Positions 46,066-56,133 are shown, counted from the first letter of the stretch. The stretch: 64,000 nucleotides of DNA from JBFMCC01 sp037445635 (GCA_037445635.1 JBBIKC010000005.1:29503-93502), one strand, 5' to 3'. Notes: generated by a model not told the origin, from the letters alone. A program made the numbers and translations.

Positions 46066-47754
46066 TCATAGCCGGATGCCGTGCCGGTCCGCCAGTAAAT
46101 CGAGCGCGCGCGCCGCTTCGGCCTGTTTCCGTTGAATGTCCCAGCCCAGGGCTTCGCCCAGGACATCGGCCAGTTCGTCCAGCCGTTCGCGCGTCACTTG
46201 ACCGAGCATGCCCAACATTGTGCGCCGCAGGAGCAGGTCGTCCAGGTGAACGATCTTTTCGTTCAGCGCAAGGAAAGCGACCTCGCGGCGCGAATACTCC
46301 GGCAGAGTTTTCAACGGCGCGTCCGCTTCGCGCATGAGGAATAAGGCGACCTGCTCGGCACGGGTCCCGTAGCGGGCAAACAAGGCCTGCACACGCTCCG
46401 CGGACAGACTGGTCCACGCGGCAAGCCCATCGAGATAGCGCTTCTGCTCTTCGGCCGTGCGCGGATAATTGCGTCCGCCGCCGACCGCGAGGTCGCGCGT
46501 GGACTTCTGCCGCGCGCGGTCAAGGAAGGCCAGCGCCTTGTCGGTCACCTGCTCGGCAAAGGCGCGAAACGAAGTCCACTTGCCGCCCACGAGAGAGTAG
46601 ACAGGAAATTCGAGTCCCGTCCAATCGCCCTCCACCACCTGGATGTGGTGATCGCGCGTGATCTGTCCTGTGGTTTTGGCCGACCCCGTATGCGCCAGCG
46701 GACGCACGCCCGAAAAGCGAAAGACGATGTGTTCGCGTCCCACCTTGATATCGGGGAAGACGCGGGCGATCATGCCCAGGAAGTAATCCACTTCCTCCTC
46801 GGTGCAGCGGACATCGTCGGGATTCTCGATGGGAATGTCCGAGGTGCCCACCAGCACTTTGTCAAAGAGAGGGAAGATCAAAACGATGCGGCCGTCCCTG
46901 TTCTCGAAGAAGAATTCGTTATCGCCGATGGCCTGCCGCAGTTCGGGATGTTCGAGGACGAGGTGCGAGCCTTTGGTCCCGCCGATGAAACGGGTGGACA
47001 GGCCCAGGGTCCCGTTGGCCGCGTCGATCCACGGGCCTGCGGCGTTGATGACCAATCTGGGTTGAAGGCTGAAGGTTTGAAGGTTTAATTCATCTCGAAG
47101 CGTAACAGCATTCCCCTGTCCGCCCACGAGCGAGACGTAGTTGAGGGCGCGGCCGCCGTCGGCCTCGCCGTCCAGCAGGATTTCCAGCGCGAGGCGTTCG
47201 GGATTTTGAATGAGGCCGTCGTAGTATTCCGCCGTCGAAACAACCCTGGGATTCAAACGCGGCCAGCGCTTCAGCGAATCGGCGCGCCCGCGAAAGGTGT
47301 GACGCGGGACGGTGCGGGCGCGTCCCGTGAAGGCATCGTAAAACATCAACCCGATCTTGATGACCAGCGCGCCGCGTTCGGAGGGTCTGTCCAGCAAACG
47401 CAGGAATTTGAGCGGCGCGTTCAAAAGGCCAGAGAAATGTTTGAAGATGGGAATGGCCGTGGGAAGCGGCTGGACAAGATGCGGGGCGTTCCGAATCATG
47501 CGGTTGCGTTCCTGCACGGCTTCACGCACGAGGCGAAACTCGCCGTTTTCGAGGTAGCGGATTCCACCGTGCGCCATGTGCGAGGAAGCCGCGCTCGCGC
47601 CCGAGCAAAAATCGCCGCGATCCACGAGCAGCACATTCACGCCGTTGAGCGCCAGGTCGCGAAACGCGCCGATGCCATTGATCCCCGCGCCGATGATGAG
47701 GACATCGAGGGATGGGTTGGATTGCAGAGAAAAAAGAATTTCCTGTCGGTTCAT
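46066..47754 (-). CDS. glpD: Glycerol-3-phosphate dehydrogenase
   Basis: 562 aa FAD flavoprotein that oxidises glycerol-3-phosphate to DHAP and feeds electrons to the quinone pool. FAD motif DVLIIGAGINGIGAFRDLAL near the N-terminus, SSHMAHGGIRYLENGEF, and FSGVRPLAHTG in the second half. A word-repeat at 47059-47090 encodes LNLQTFSLQP just before the conserved LVINAAGPWID. It lies 53 bp from glpK on the same strand, forming a glycerol-use operon. No glycerol facilitator gene is visible. Confidence 0.95.
   Translation of the reverse strand: MNRQEILFSLQSNPSLDVLIIGAGINGIGAFRDLALNGVNVLLVDRGDFCSGASAASSHMAHGGIRYLENGEFRLVREAVQERNRMIRNAPHLVQPLPTAIPIFKHFSGLLNAPLKFLRLLDRPSERGALVIKIGLMFYDAFTGRARTVPRHTFRGRADSLKRWPRLNPRVVSTAEYYDGLIQNPERLALEILLDGEADGGRALNYVSLVGGQGNAVTLRDELNLQTFSLQPRLVINAAGPWIDAANGTLGLSTRFIGGTKGSHLVLEHPELRQAIGDNEFFFENRDGRIVLIFPLFDKVLVGTSDIPIENPDDVRCTEEEVDYFLGMIARVFPDIKVGREHIVFRFSGVRPLAHTGSAKTTGQITRDHHIQVVEGDWTGLEFPVYSLVGGKWTSFRAFAEQVTDKALAFLDRARQKSTRDLAVGGGRNYPRTAEEQKRYLDGLAAWTSLSAERVQALFARYGTRAEQVALFLMREADAPLKTLPEYSRREVAFLALNEKIVHLDDLLLRRTMLGMLGQVTRERLDELADVLGEALGWDIQRKQAEAARALDLLADRHGIRL
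47059..47090. repeat. In-frame word-repeat inside glpD
   Basis: Tandem GGTTGAA, GGCTGAA, GGTTTGAA and GGTTTAA words, the same set as the priA patch at 17449-17478. Read as NLQTFSLQP on the glpD strand. Confidence 0.75.
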
Positions 47755-47764
47755 GCTTCATCCT

Positions 47765-47807
47765 GACCGTGGACTGTATTTGCCATCCATCGTCCGCGGT
47801 CTACGGT

Positions 47808-47812
<5 letters not shown>
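47765..47812. repeat. Word-repeat between glpK and glpD
   Basis: Words GACCGTGGAC, CGTCCGCGGTC and TACGGTC. Its reverse strand contains GACCGTAGACCG, also present in the priA patch at 17978-18040. Confidence 0.65.
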
Positions 47813-49286
<1,474 letters not shown>

Positions 49287-49333
49287 GACGGCCCTCCTGA
49301 ACGGGTTTCTGCTTTATTTTATAACATAAACGG

Positions 49334-50260
49334 TCAGGACTCCCAACGACGCGCACCCGCGAGAAACGCCTTCCCGTCCATGGGCTTCCTCCCTGCGGGC
49401 TGGACCTCATCGAGGACAAGCATTGCATTGTCTCCGCCATAGACGGCTGGGAGGCCGTTGTGTACGACGCGCGTGCCGGGCGGCTGAAACATGTACGTGA
49501 AGACAAAACCGGTGTGTGCTTTGTGAACCTTGAGTGGCTGTCCTTCCCACTCGAACCACGCGCCCGGCCATGGATTCATGGCGCGTACGCGGCGCTCCAA
49601 TTCGGAGGCGGGGCGCGTAAAATCGAGGCGGCCGTCCTCCTTTTTCAGCATCGGCGCGTAAGTCGCGCCTTCTTCGGGCTGAGGTGTCGGAACGATCTTC
49701 CCGTCCAGGTAATCGGGCAGGGTTTCGAGCAGGAGATCCGCGCCGAGGCGGGACAATGTCTCTGAAACGGAGCCAGCCGTGTCGTCCCGCGTGAGGCGCA
49801 TGGATCGCTGCGCAAGAATCGGGCCGGTGTCGAGTCCCTGGTCCATCTTCATGATGGTGACGCCCGTTTCTTCGTCCCCCGCCAGGATCGCGGCGTTGAT
49901 CGGCGCAGCGCCGCGCCAGCGCGGGAGCAGGGACGCGTGTACATTGATACAACCCAAGGAAGGCAGGGCGAGAACATCGGGCTTGAGAATTTGTCCGAAC
50001 GCGACAACGACGATGAGATCGGGATTCCACGCGCGCAGCTGCTCCATGGCTTCGGGCTGACGAAGTCTTTCGGGCTGGATGACAGAGAGGCCGAGTTCGA
50101 GCGCCAGTGCTTTGACCGGCGGCTGTTTCAACTCGCGGCCGCGGCCGGAGGCGCGGTCGGGCTGCGTCACCACACCGACCACGTCGTACGCGCCCGCCAA
50201 GGCGCGCAGGGACGGCAAAGCAAATTCGGGCGAACCCATGAAGACTACGCGGACTGTCAT
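49334..50260 (-). CDS. fmt: Methionyl-tRNA formyltransferase
   Basis: 308 aa from the ATG at 50260 (MTVRVVFMGSPEFALPSLRA), preferred over one six codons upstream because it matches the family and lies 6 nt after a -10 box. Formylates initiator Met-tRNA. Catalytic signature SLGCINVHASLLPRWRGAAP with the Asn-His pair and the late MKMDQGLDTGPIL. C-terminal OB-like domain present. Usual partners def and priA are not adjacent. Confidence 0.96.
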   Translation of the reverse strand: MTVRVVFMGSPEFALPSLRALAGAYDVVGVVTQPDRASGRGRELKQPPVKALALELGLSVIQPERLRQPEAMEQLRAWNPDLIVVVAFGQILKPDVLALPSLGCINVHASLLPRWRGAAPINAAILAGDEETGVTIMKMDQGLDTGPILAQRSMRLTRDDTAGSVSETLSRLGADLLLETLPDYLDGKIVPTPQPEEGATYAPMLKKEDGRLDFTRPASELERRVRAMNPWPGAWFEWEGQPLKVHKAHTGFVFTYMFQPPGTRVVHNGLPAVYGGDNAMLVLDEVQPAGRKPMDGKAFLAGARRWES

Positions 50261-50266
50261 GGGGCG

Positions 50267-50272
50267 ATTGTA
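50267..50272 (-). promoter_or_regulatory. -10 box, probable leaderless promoter (fmt)
   Basis: TACAAT on the minus strand, 6 nt (CGCCCC) before the ATG at 50260, without a ribosome site. Confidence 0.5.
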
Positions 50273-50380
50273 GCACAAGCCACAATTAGTACCACTGATA
50301 CGGGATAATTCTGTTGCTTTTTGTCTGGTTTGGTTGTAAAATACTGCAAATCAAACTCAGACCTTACGGAGGAACAAATC

Positions 50381-50713
50381 ATGTCCCAAGCTCCCATGTC
50401 CGATGTCACCAGTGACGATAAACTGTGGGCCGCGCTCGGCTACCCGATCCCGCTGGTTGCTATCATTGTGCTTTTCATGGAGGACAAGAAGAATCGCCCG
50501 TTCATCAAATTCCACGCCGTGCAGTCGCTGGCCGCCAACGTGGTCTTTGTGATCCTTGCGACCATCATTTCGGCAGTCACGCTCGGTTTCGGCGGCCTGT
50601 GTGTGCCGGTGATCTGGCTGGTGTTCTTCTATTGGGCTTATCAGGCCTATCAGGGCCAGATGTTCGAAATCCCTGTTGTCACGAACTTCATTCGGGGCCA
50701 GGGCTGGGCGTAA
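50381..50713 (+). CDS. DUF4870-like membrane protein 1
   Basis: 110 aa from the ATG at 50381, with ribosome site GGAGGA. Three hydrophobic segments and the pattern DDKLWAALGYPIPLVAIIVL, then RPFIKFHAVQSLAANVVF, typical of DUF4870/Tic20-like small membrane proteins. Function unknown. First of three consecutive small membrane-protein genes, each with its own terminator. Confidence 0.75.
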   Translation: MSQAPMSDVTSDDKLWAALGYPIPLVAIIVLFMEDKKNRPFIKFHAVQSLAANVVFVILATIISAVTLGFGGLCVPVIWLVFFYWAYQAYQGQMFEIPVVTNFIRGQGWA

Positions 50714-50727
50714 CACCTCTCGTTCAA

Positions 50728-50762
50728 AATACTCGCGGGAAACTCCGCGAGTATTTTTTTTA
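50728..50762 (+). terminator. Intrinsic terminator
   Basis: An 11-bp stem AATACTCGCGG with CCGCGAGTATT, then TTTTTT. Confidence 0.92.
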
Positions 50763-50797
50763 TTCTATGATACACTCGAGGCCGGAGGCCATCAACA

Positions 50798-51232
50798 ATG
50801 AATGAATCATCCGCACCCCTTCCCCCTGCCCCGCTCTCGCCCGCGGACGAACGCCAATGGGCGATGTTCGCCCATCTCGGCGTGCTGGCCAATCTCGTCT
50901 CCGGCTTTTTGGGGCCGGTCATCCCCCTCATCATCTACATCGTCTATAAGGAACGTTCCCGATACGTGGCGTATCAATCCCTGCAGGCGCTGATCTTCCA
51001 ACTCATCTGGTGGGTCGGCGGCGGGATTCTCGCCGGCGTCGCGTGGGCGCTTTCCGGCGCGCTGGCCGCGGTGGTCATCGGTTTCCTGTGCATGCCGTTT
51101 GCCTGCGTGTTCAGCATCATGCCGCTGGTCGCGCTTGGATACGGAATCTACGGCGGCATCGAAGCCAGCCAGGGCAAGGACTTCAAATACTGGCTGGTCG
51201 GCGACTGGGTGCGCGGCACTCTCACCGGATAA
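50798..51232 (+). CDS. DUF4870-like membrane protein 2
   Basis: 144 aa. ERQWAMFAHLGVLANLVSGF and RSRYVAYQSLQALIFQLIWW are the classic DUF4870 motifs, with three or four membrane segments. A Pro-rich N-terminus precedes the first. Paralogous in type to the gene before it. A GGAGG ribosome site is present. Function unknown. Confidence 0.78.
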   Translation: MNESSAPLPPAPLSPADERQWAMFAHLGVLANLVSGFLGPVIPLIIYIVYKERSRYVAYQSLQALIFQLIWWVGGGILAGVAWALSGALAAVVIGFLCMPFACVFSIMPLVALGYGIYGGIEASQGKDFKYWLVGDWVRGTLTG

Positions 51233-51248
51233 TATAAACTGAGCCGAT

Positions 51249-51279
51249 AAAGAGTCTGCCCCTCGGCAGGCTCTTTTGA
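51249..51279 (+). terminator. Intrinsic terminator
   Basis: AAGAGTCTGCC pairs with GGCAGGCTCTT (one wobble), followed by TTGATT. Confidence 0.8.
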
Positions 51280-51337
51280 TTCTGCAACCCGGCAGGGATG
51301 CAGGCGTATATGTTCACAGACTATCAAGGAGAACCAA

Positions 51338-51841
51338 ATGACAACTTACTCTATCAACCCGCAGACCAAACCCGGCATGGTGATGACCCTGGCAATCATG
51401 ACCCTGGTCAGCGGCATCATCAACCTGCTGTGGGGACCGGGGGTGATCCTCGGCACCTTCGGGATTGGCCTGGTGTGCGCGCCGCTCCTGCTCTTGAACC
51501 TCGTCCTGGGCGCGTTCGAGATCGCCTATGCCATCAAACTGCTGGAGAGCCCGCCCCAGCCGGTGCGCCCCTCGCAGGCCATCGCCATCTGGGAAATCGT
51601 GTGCCTGGTCACCTTCAACATATTCTCGGTGGTCGTGGGAATCGTGGCGCTGATCTTCTACAACGATACGGTCGTGAAGGAGTACTTCGCACGGATCAAC
51701 GGCACACCGGTCCCCGCCCCGGTCGAAGCAGTCCCGGCGCTTCCCGCGGAACCTGTACCGGCGCTCGTTGAGCCCGCCGCGCCACAGCCCGAAGCGGCTC
51801 CCGCCAAACCAAAGAGGATACGCAAGGTAGCAAAGTCTTAA
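51338..51841 (+). CDS. Small membrane protein with Ala/Pro tail
   Basis: 167 aa. Two or three hydrophobic segments between residues 10 and 110 (MVMTLAIMTLVSGIINLLWG; FGIGLVCAPLLLLNLVLG; IVCLVTFNIFSVVVGIVALI), then an Ala/Pro/Glu-rich cytoplasmic-looking tail ending in KRIRKVAKS. No family recognised. The ribosome-site region is CAAGGAGAACC. It ends 18 bp before the glycine riboswitch promoter. Confidence 0.65.
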   Translation: MTTYSINPQTKPGMVMTLAIMTLVSGIINLLWGPGVILGTFGIGLVCAPLLLLNLVLGAFEIAYAIKLLESPPQPVRPSQAIAIWEIVCLVTFNIFSVVVGIVALIFYNDTVVKEYFARINGTPVPAPVEAVPALPAEPVPALVEPAAPQPEAAPAKPKRIRKVAKS

Positions 51842-51859
51842 CTGAGGAAATTCTTCCTC

Positions 51860-51888
51860 TTGACTCCAGCCCTGCTCACCCGTAGAAT
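51860..51888 (+). promoter_or_regulatory. Promoter of the glycine cleavage operon
   Basis: TTGACT (51860-51865), a 17-nt spacer and TAGAAT (51883-51888), about 20 nt before the first aptamer. Confidence 0.75.
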
Positions 51889-51909
51889 GAAAACACAACC
51901 GAACGGTGA

Positions 51910-52168
51910 GCAGGGAAGAGATCCCGAGCGAAGCGCAAGCGGAAACGAGGGACGCCGAAGGTGCAAGTCTGGAACAGGCGAACCCAGACGAAACTCTCAG
52001 GCAAAAGGACCCTGCATCCGAACCAACTCTGGAAAGTCCCGTTAGGGACACCGACGGTGAAAGTTTAGTTGGGTAGTTCCGTAGTTCGATAGTTACGTAG
52101 TCCAACTACATAACTATAAAACTACCTCACTACGTAACTAATCGAATCTCTCAGGTCAAACTACAGAG
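51910..52168 (+). ncRNA. Tandem glycine riboswitch
   Basis: Two glycine aptamers in series. Aptamer 1 (51910-52015): P1 GCAGGG/CCCTGC with conserved GCCGAAGGTGCAA and AAACTCTCAGGCAAAAGGAC. Aptamer 2 (52027-52168): P1 CTCTG/CAGAG with CACCGACGGTGAAAG and ATCTCTCAGGTCAAACTAC. The second aptamer has a 77-nt insertion in its central hairpin. An intrinsic terminator begins at the 3' base of its P1, so glycine binding should favour read-through into gcvH-gcvPA-gcvPB, as in known glycine ON switches. Confidence 0.9.
52065..52141. repeat. Word-repeat hairpin inserted in glycine aptamer 2
   Basis: The left half repeats GTAGTT/ATAGTT/TTAGTT, the right half AACTAC/AACTAT/AACTAA. The halves are complementary, so the insert folds as one long irregular hairpin on top of the aptamer stem and can leave the ligand-binding core intact. 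Confidence 0.85.
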
Positions 52169-52201
52169 GACGCGCGATATTAAAATCGCGTGTCCTTTTT
52201 T
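52168..52201 (+). terminator. Riboswitch-controlled terminator
   Basis: An 11-bp stem (GGACGCGCGAT with ATCGCGTGTCC, one G:U) followed by TTTTTT. The left arm shares its first base with the P1 strand of aptamer 2. Confidence 0.88.
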
Positions 52202-52215
52202 GATTCGCCAAACCT

Positions 52216-52262
52216 CAGTACCGCGACATTCATGTCGCCAGCGAAATAAATTTCGCGTTACA
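52216..52262. repeat. Twin-palindrome element in gcvH leader
   Basis: Two palindromes, GCGACATTCATGTCGC and GCGAAATAAATTTCGC, flanked by AGTAC and GTTAC. It matches, on the opposite strand, the design of the element translated within the GT2 gene at 9719-9776. It ends just before the gcvH ribosome site. Confidence 0.7.
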
Positions 52263-52277
52263 AAAGGAGACACACTC

Positions 52278-52655
52278 ATGAACACTCCCACCAATTTGAA
52301 ATACACCAAGTCCGATGAATGGTTCGATCCCGCCACAGGCGCGGCCGGGCTGACCGACTACGCCCAGGGCCAGCTCTCCGACATCGTCTTCCTGGAGATC
52401 CTGGTCGCGGCCGGCGACACGGTCGAAGCGGGCAAGCCCATCGCTTCGGTCGAATCGGTCAAAGCCGCGGCCGAGACCTATGCCCCGGTCAGCGGCAAGG
52501 TCGCGGCCGTGAACGAGGCCCTGTCCGGCGCGCCGGAGACGCTCAACAAGGATCCCTACGGCGCGGGCTGGATGGTCAAGATCGAAGGCGGCGACGCCTC
52601 CGGCCTGATGGACGCGGCCGCGTACGAGAAATATTGCGAAGAAAGAGCACACTAA
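52278..52655 (+). CDS. gcvH: Glycine cleavage system H protein
   Basis: 125 aa from the ATG at 52278, with ribosome site AAAAGGAG. Carries the lipoyl group that shuttles the aminomethyl intermediate between P, T and L proteins. The lipoylated Lys is in ASVESVKAAAETYAPVSG; the N-terminal YTKSDEWFD and the LTDYAQGQLSDIVFLE segment are canonical. First gene after the riboswitch. gcvT is not in the window. Confidence 0.96.
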   Translation: MNTPTNLKYTKSDEWFDPATGAAGLTDYAQGQLSDIVFLEILVAAGDTVEAGKPIASVESVKAAAETYAPVSGKVAAVNEALSGAPETLNKDPYGAGWMVKIEGGDASGLMDAAAYEKYCEERAH

Positions 52656-52661
52656 ATATTC

Positions 52662-52748
52662 TGTCATTGCGAGGAGCCGCGAAGCGGCGGCGAAGCAATC
52701 CTCAATTCGCGAGGAGATTGCTTCGCCCCTTCGGGGCTCGCAATGACA
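52662..52748. repeat. Dispersed palindromic repeat, copy 2
   Basis: Outer arms TCATTGCGAG and CTCGCAATGA and inner GAAGCAATC/GATTGCTTC match copy 1 at 389-508; inner sequence differs. It fills the gap between gcvH and gcvPA within the operon. Confidence 0.88.
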
Positions 52749-52758
52749 CGGAGCCAAC

Positions 52759-54114
52759 ATGACTTACGTCCCCATCTCTCCCAACGAGCGGGACGCGATG
52801 TTGAAGACCATCGGCGTCAAGAAGGTCGCGGACCTTTTCGAGGCCGTGCCCGCCAAACATCGCTTTCCCAAACTGGACCTGCCCCCTGCCCTGACCGAAA
52901 TGGAGGCCCTCGCCGAACTGTCCGACATCGCCGCCGGCAACGAAACCGTGCGCGGCGATTTGGTCTCCTTCCTCGGCGCGGGCGCGTACAACCATTACAT
53001 ACCCTCGGTGGTGAATCACGTTCTCAGCCGCGGCGAGTTCTACACCGCCTACACGCCCTACCAGCCCGAAATCTCGCAGGGCACGCTGCAGGGCATCTTC
53101 GAGTACCAATCGCTGATGGCCGCGTTGACCGGCATGGAGGTCTCGAACGCCTCGCACTACGACGGCGCGACCGCTGTCGCTGAGGCGGTCAACCTGGCCT
53201 GGGCGCAGTTCCGCGGCAAGCGCACGAAGGTCGTGATCTTGCCCACCGTGCATCCGCATTATCGCGGAGTCATCCGCACGTACACGCAGGGGATGAATCT
53301 CGAACTGGCCGGTGACGACTCCAATGCAGACCTCGAGGCCGGGCCCGAATCCCTCGAGCCCCTGATTGACGAGAACACCGCGCTGGTCATCGTGCAGTAT
53401 CCCGATTTCTTCGGCCGAATCTACGACTTCACCCAACTGATCCAGGCCGCGCACGCCAAGGGCGCGCTGGTCTGCGTGGCGGCCAACCCCACCGCGCTGG
53501 CGCTGTTCAAGACGCCCGGCGAAATGGGCGCGGACATCGTCGTCGGCGAGGGCCAGCCGCTGGGCATCCCGCTCTGGTACGGCGGCCCGTACCTCGGGTT
53601 CTTCACGACGCGCAAGCAATACGTCCACAAGATGGCCGGGCGCCTGGTCGGCGAGACAGTTGACAACCGCGGCCAGCGCGCTTACGTTCTCACATTGACC
53701 GCCCGCGAACAGCACATCAAACGCGAGCGCGCCACATCCAACATCTGCACCAATCAAGGGTTGCTCGCGCTCGGCGCGGCGGTGTACCTGAGCGTGCTCG
53801 GCAAGACCGGCTTCCGCCAGGTGGCCGAGATCTGCTATCACAACGCACATTACGCCGCGGAGCAGTTGAGCAAGATCGAGGGCTACGGCCTTTGCTTCTC
53901 CGAGCCGTTCTTCCACGAGTTCGTGCTGTGCTGCCCGAAGCCCGCGGCCGAGGTCAACGCGCACCTGCTCGAACACGGCATCCTCGGCGGCTACGACCTG
54001 GGACAGGACTATCCCGCGCTCAAGAATCACCTGCTGATCGCCGTCACCGAAATGAACAGCCGCGAAGAGATCGACGCGCTGGTCGAAGCACTTTCGGAGG
54101 AACACCATGACTGA
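52759..54114 (+). CDS. gcvPA: Glycine dehydrogenase subunit 1 (P alpha)
   Basis: 451 aa, the N-terminal half of the split P protein of the glycine cleavage system, which with GcvPB decarboxylates glycine using PLP. Recognisable by FLGAGAYNHYIPSVVNHVLS, FYTAYTPYQPEISQGTLQ and a full aminotransferase-like fold lacking the PLP lysine. It ends overlapping gcvPB by 8 bp. Confidence 0.96.
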   Translation: MTYVPISPNERDAMLKTIGVKKVADLFEAVPAKHRFPKLDLPPALTEMEALAELSDIAAGNETVRGDLVSFLGAGAYNHYIPSVVNHVLSRGEFYTAYTPYQPEISQGTLQGIFEYQSLMAALTGMEVSNASHYDGATAVAEAVNLAWAQFRGKRTKVVILPTVHPHYRGVIRTYTQGMNLELAGDDSNADLEAGPESLEPLIDENTALVIVQYPDFFGRIYDFTQLIQAAHAKGALVCVAANPTALALFKTPGEMGADIVVGEGQPLGIPLWYGGPYLGFFTTRKQYVHKMAGRLVGETVDNRGQRAYVLTLTAREQHIKRERATSNICTNQGLLALGAAVYLSVLGKTGFRQVAEICYHNAHYAAEQLSKIEGYGLCFSEPFFHEFVLCCPKPAAEVNAHLLEHGILGGYDLGQDYPALKNHLLIAVTEMNSREEIDALVEALSEEHHD

Positions 54115-55645
54115 CGTTTCGACTTCGGGACAGAAGAACACTGTCCCTCCGCTCAACGCGAATGTAAAGATCGTCGAGCCGACCATCTTCGACCTGTCCT
54201 CGCCCGGACGAAAAGGCGTGACCTTCCCGGACCCGGACGTGCCGCGCGCCGAACTGCCCGAGTCTCTTCTGAGAAAAGACCTGCCCCTCCCCGAACTGGC
54301 CGAAGTGGACGTGGTGCGTCACTACATGCACCTCAGCAAATTCAACTACAGCGTGGACGGCGGTTTCTATCCGCTCGGCTCGTGCACGATGAAGTACAAC
54401 CCGAAGATTGACGAAGATACCTGCCGCCTGCCGGGCTTCCTGCACACCCATCCGCTCCAGCCCATCGAGACCGTGCAAGGCAACCTCGCCCTGATGTACA
54501 CACTCCAGGAATGGCTGAAGGAGATCAGCGGCTTCGCGGCAGTGACCCTGCAGCCCGCGGCCGGCGCGCACGGAGAATTCACCGGCGTGCTCATTATGCG
54601 CGCCTATCACAAATCGCGCGGCGACCACAAGCGCGTCAAGATGCTCATCCCCGATTCGGCGCACGGGACCAACCCTGCCTCGTCAGGAATGATCGGATTG
54701 CAAGTGGTGCAAATCCCCTCCGACGCGCGCGGCAACGTGGACTTGAACGCCCTCAAAGCGCAATGCGACGACACGGTCGTCGGCCTGATGCTCACCAACC
54801 CGAACACGCTCGGCTTGTTCGATGAGAACGTCGAGCAGGTGATCAGGATTGTGCACGACTGCGGCGGCCTGGTCTATGGCGACGGGGCGAACTTGAACGC
54901 CCTGCTCGGAATCGTCAAACCCGGCGACCTGGGCATTGACGTAATGCACTTCAACCTGCATAAGACCTTCGCGGTCCCGCACGGCGGCGGAGGTCCGGGC
55001 TCGGGCCCGGTGGGCGTCGCCGCGCATCTCGCGGACTTCCTGCCCGAACCGCTGGTGGACATCATCGAGAAAGGCGACGACGAAACGCCTCCGCTGTTCG
55101 GCTTCGTCACGCCCGCCAAGACCATCGGCCGCGTAAAGTCCTTCCACGGACAGTTCGGCGGCGGCCTGGTGCGCGCCTTCACCTACATCATCATGCACGG
55201 CCCGGACGGCCTGCGCGAGGTCTCCGAGTACGCAGTGTTGAATGCCAACTACCTTCTGGCACGTCTGCGCGGCACCTATCGCGTCCCATACGACCGCATC
55301 TGCATGCACGAGTTCGTGGCCGAGGGACAGTTCGAAGGCTCGGACGTGCGCGCCCTCGACATCGCCAAGCGCCTGATGGATTACGACTTCCATCCGCCGA
55401 CGAACTATTTCCCGCTCATCGTCCACGAGGCGTTGATGATCGAACCGACCGAGACCGAGAACAAGGACACGCTCGACCGCTTCGCCGACGCGCTGATCAA
55501 GATCGCGGAAGAGTCGAAGAGCAACCCTGAACTTCTGCACAAGGCTCCGCACACGACTCCGTTTGGAAGAATGGATGAAGTGAAGGCCGCGCGCGAGTTG
55601 GTGTTGTGTTGCTGGTTGCCGGAGGATTACAACAAGAACGAATAA
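54107..55645 (+). CDS. gcvPB: Glycine dehydrogenase subunit 2 (P beta)
   Basis: 512 aa, the PLP-carrying half of the split P protein. The cofactor lysine is in MHFNLHKTFAVPHGGGGPGS, preceded by LLGIVKPGDLGIDV. Typical FYPLGSCTMKYNPKI near the start and a LCCWLPEDYNKNE end. Last gene of the riboswitch-controlled operon. A diverged copy of its final 20 codons lies at 56471-56531, beyond the HEPN/MNT genes. Confidence 0.96.
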   Translation: MTDVSTSGQKNTVPPLNANVKIVEPTIFDLSSPGRKGVTFPDPDVPRAELPESLLRKDLPLPELAEVDVVRHYMHLSKFNYSVDGGFYPLGSCTMKYNPKIDEDTCRLPGFLHTHPLQPIETVQGNLALMYTLQEWLKEISGFAAVTLQPAAGAHGEFTGVLIMRAYHKSRGDHKRVKMLIPDSAHGTNPASSGMIGLQVVQIPSDARGNVDLNALKAQCDDTVVGLMLTNPNTLGLFDENVEQVIRIVHDCGGLVYGDGANLNALLGIVKPGDLGIDVMHFNLHKTFAVPHGGGGPGSGPVGVAAHLADFLPEPLVDIIEKGDDETPPLFGFVTPAKTIGRVKSFHGQFGGGLVRAFTYIIMHGPDGLREVSEYAVLNANYLLARLRGTYRVPYDRICMHEFVAEGQFEGSDVRALDIAKRLMDYDFHPPTNYFPLIVHEALMIEPTETENKDTLDRFADALIKIAEESKSNPELLHKAPHTTPFGRMDEVKAARELVLCCWLPEDYNKNE

Positions 55646-55664
55646 GTCGGCAATTGGTAACTGG

Positions 55665-55703
55665 AAACGCCCCGAAGGTGAAAGTCTCCGGGGCGTTTTG
55701 TTT
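55665..55703 (+). terminator. Intrinsic terminator of the gcv operon
   Basis: A 10-bp stem AAACGCCCCG with CGGGGCGTTT, then TGTTTG. Confidence 0.85.
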
Positions 55704-55707
55704 GCTG

Positions 55708-55713
55708 TATAAT
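55708..55713 (+). promoter_or_regulatory. -10 box of leaderless HEPN/MNT promoter
   Basis: A perfect TATAAT 6 nt (TGCCCT) before the ATG at 55720, immediately after the gcv terminator. No clear -35 box because the terminator hairpin occupies that position. Confidence 0.6.
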
Positions 55714-55719
55714 TGCCCT

Positions 55720-56133
55720 ATGAGCACCCAAGATGTCCGTTGGATTCAGCGATTTACCCACTTCGCGACAGCCCTATCGCAACTGAGAAAGTTCATTCAG
55801 AAAGGCAAGCTGAACGAACTGGAGGAGCAGGGCTTGATTCAGGCGTTTGAATATACCTACGAACTGGCCTGGAATACACTGAAAGATTACCTTGAGGAAC
55901 AGGGCGAGACTGAAATTCATGGCAGTCGTGACGCGTTTCGACTGTCATTCCAACGCGGCTTGATCGAAGACGGCGAGACGTGGATGAACATGGTCAGAAG
56001 CCGCACCCTGACCAGTCATACCTATAACGAAGCTATTGCCCGACAAATTGCGAACGCCGTTTCCACGCAGTATTTCCCGCAGTTCGAGAAACTTCATAAA
56101 AAATTCCTGTCATTAAAGGCAGAGAACCAATGA
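55720..56133 (+). CDS. HEPN-type toxin/NTase substrate-binding protein
   Basis: 137 aa from the ATG at 55720, fixed by the -10 box and the family N-terminus. A four-helix HI0074-like (HEPN) protein: ALSQLRKFIQKG, then LIQAFEYTYELAWNTLKDYL, and RTLTSHTYNEAIA near residue 93, which contains an RxxxxH motif as in HEPN RNases. Paired with a minimal nucleotidyltransferase, it forms a HEPN/MNT (type VII) toxin-antitoxin system in which the MNT partner usually AMPylates the HEPN toxin. Overlaps the next gene by 4 bp. Confidence 0.85.
   Translation: MSTQDVRWIQRFTHFATALSQLRKFIQKGKLNELEEQGLIQAFEYTYELAWNTLKDYLEEQGETEIHGSRDAFRLSFQRGLIEDGETWMNMVRSRTLTSHTYNEAIARQIANAVSTQYFPQFEKLHKKFLSLKAENQ

Noticed and set aside
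51840..52200. Repeated GTAGTT words as a CRISPR array
   Set aside because: The words are short, variable and self-complementary, and lie within the riboswitch; there are no unique spacers.
52702..54186. A 494-codon open frame on the minus strand
   Set aside because: Antisense to gcvPA; no recognisable protein features, and it crosses the palindromic repeat.
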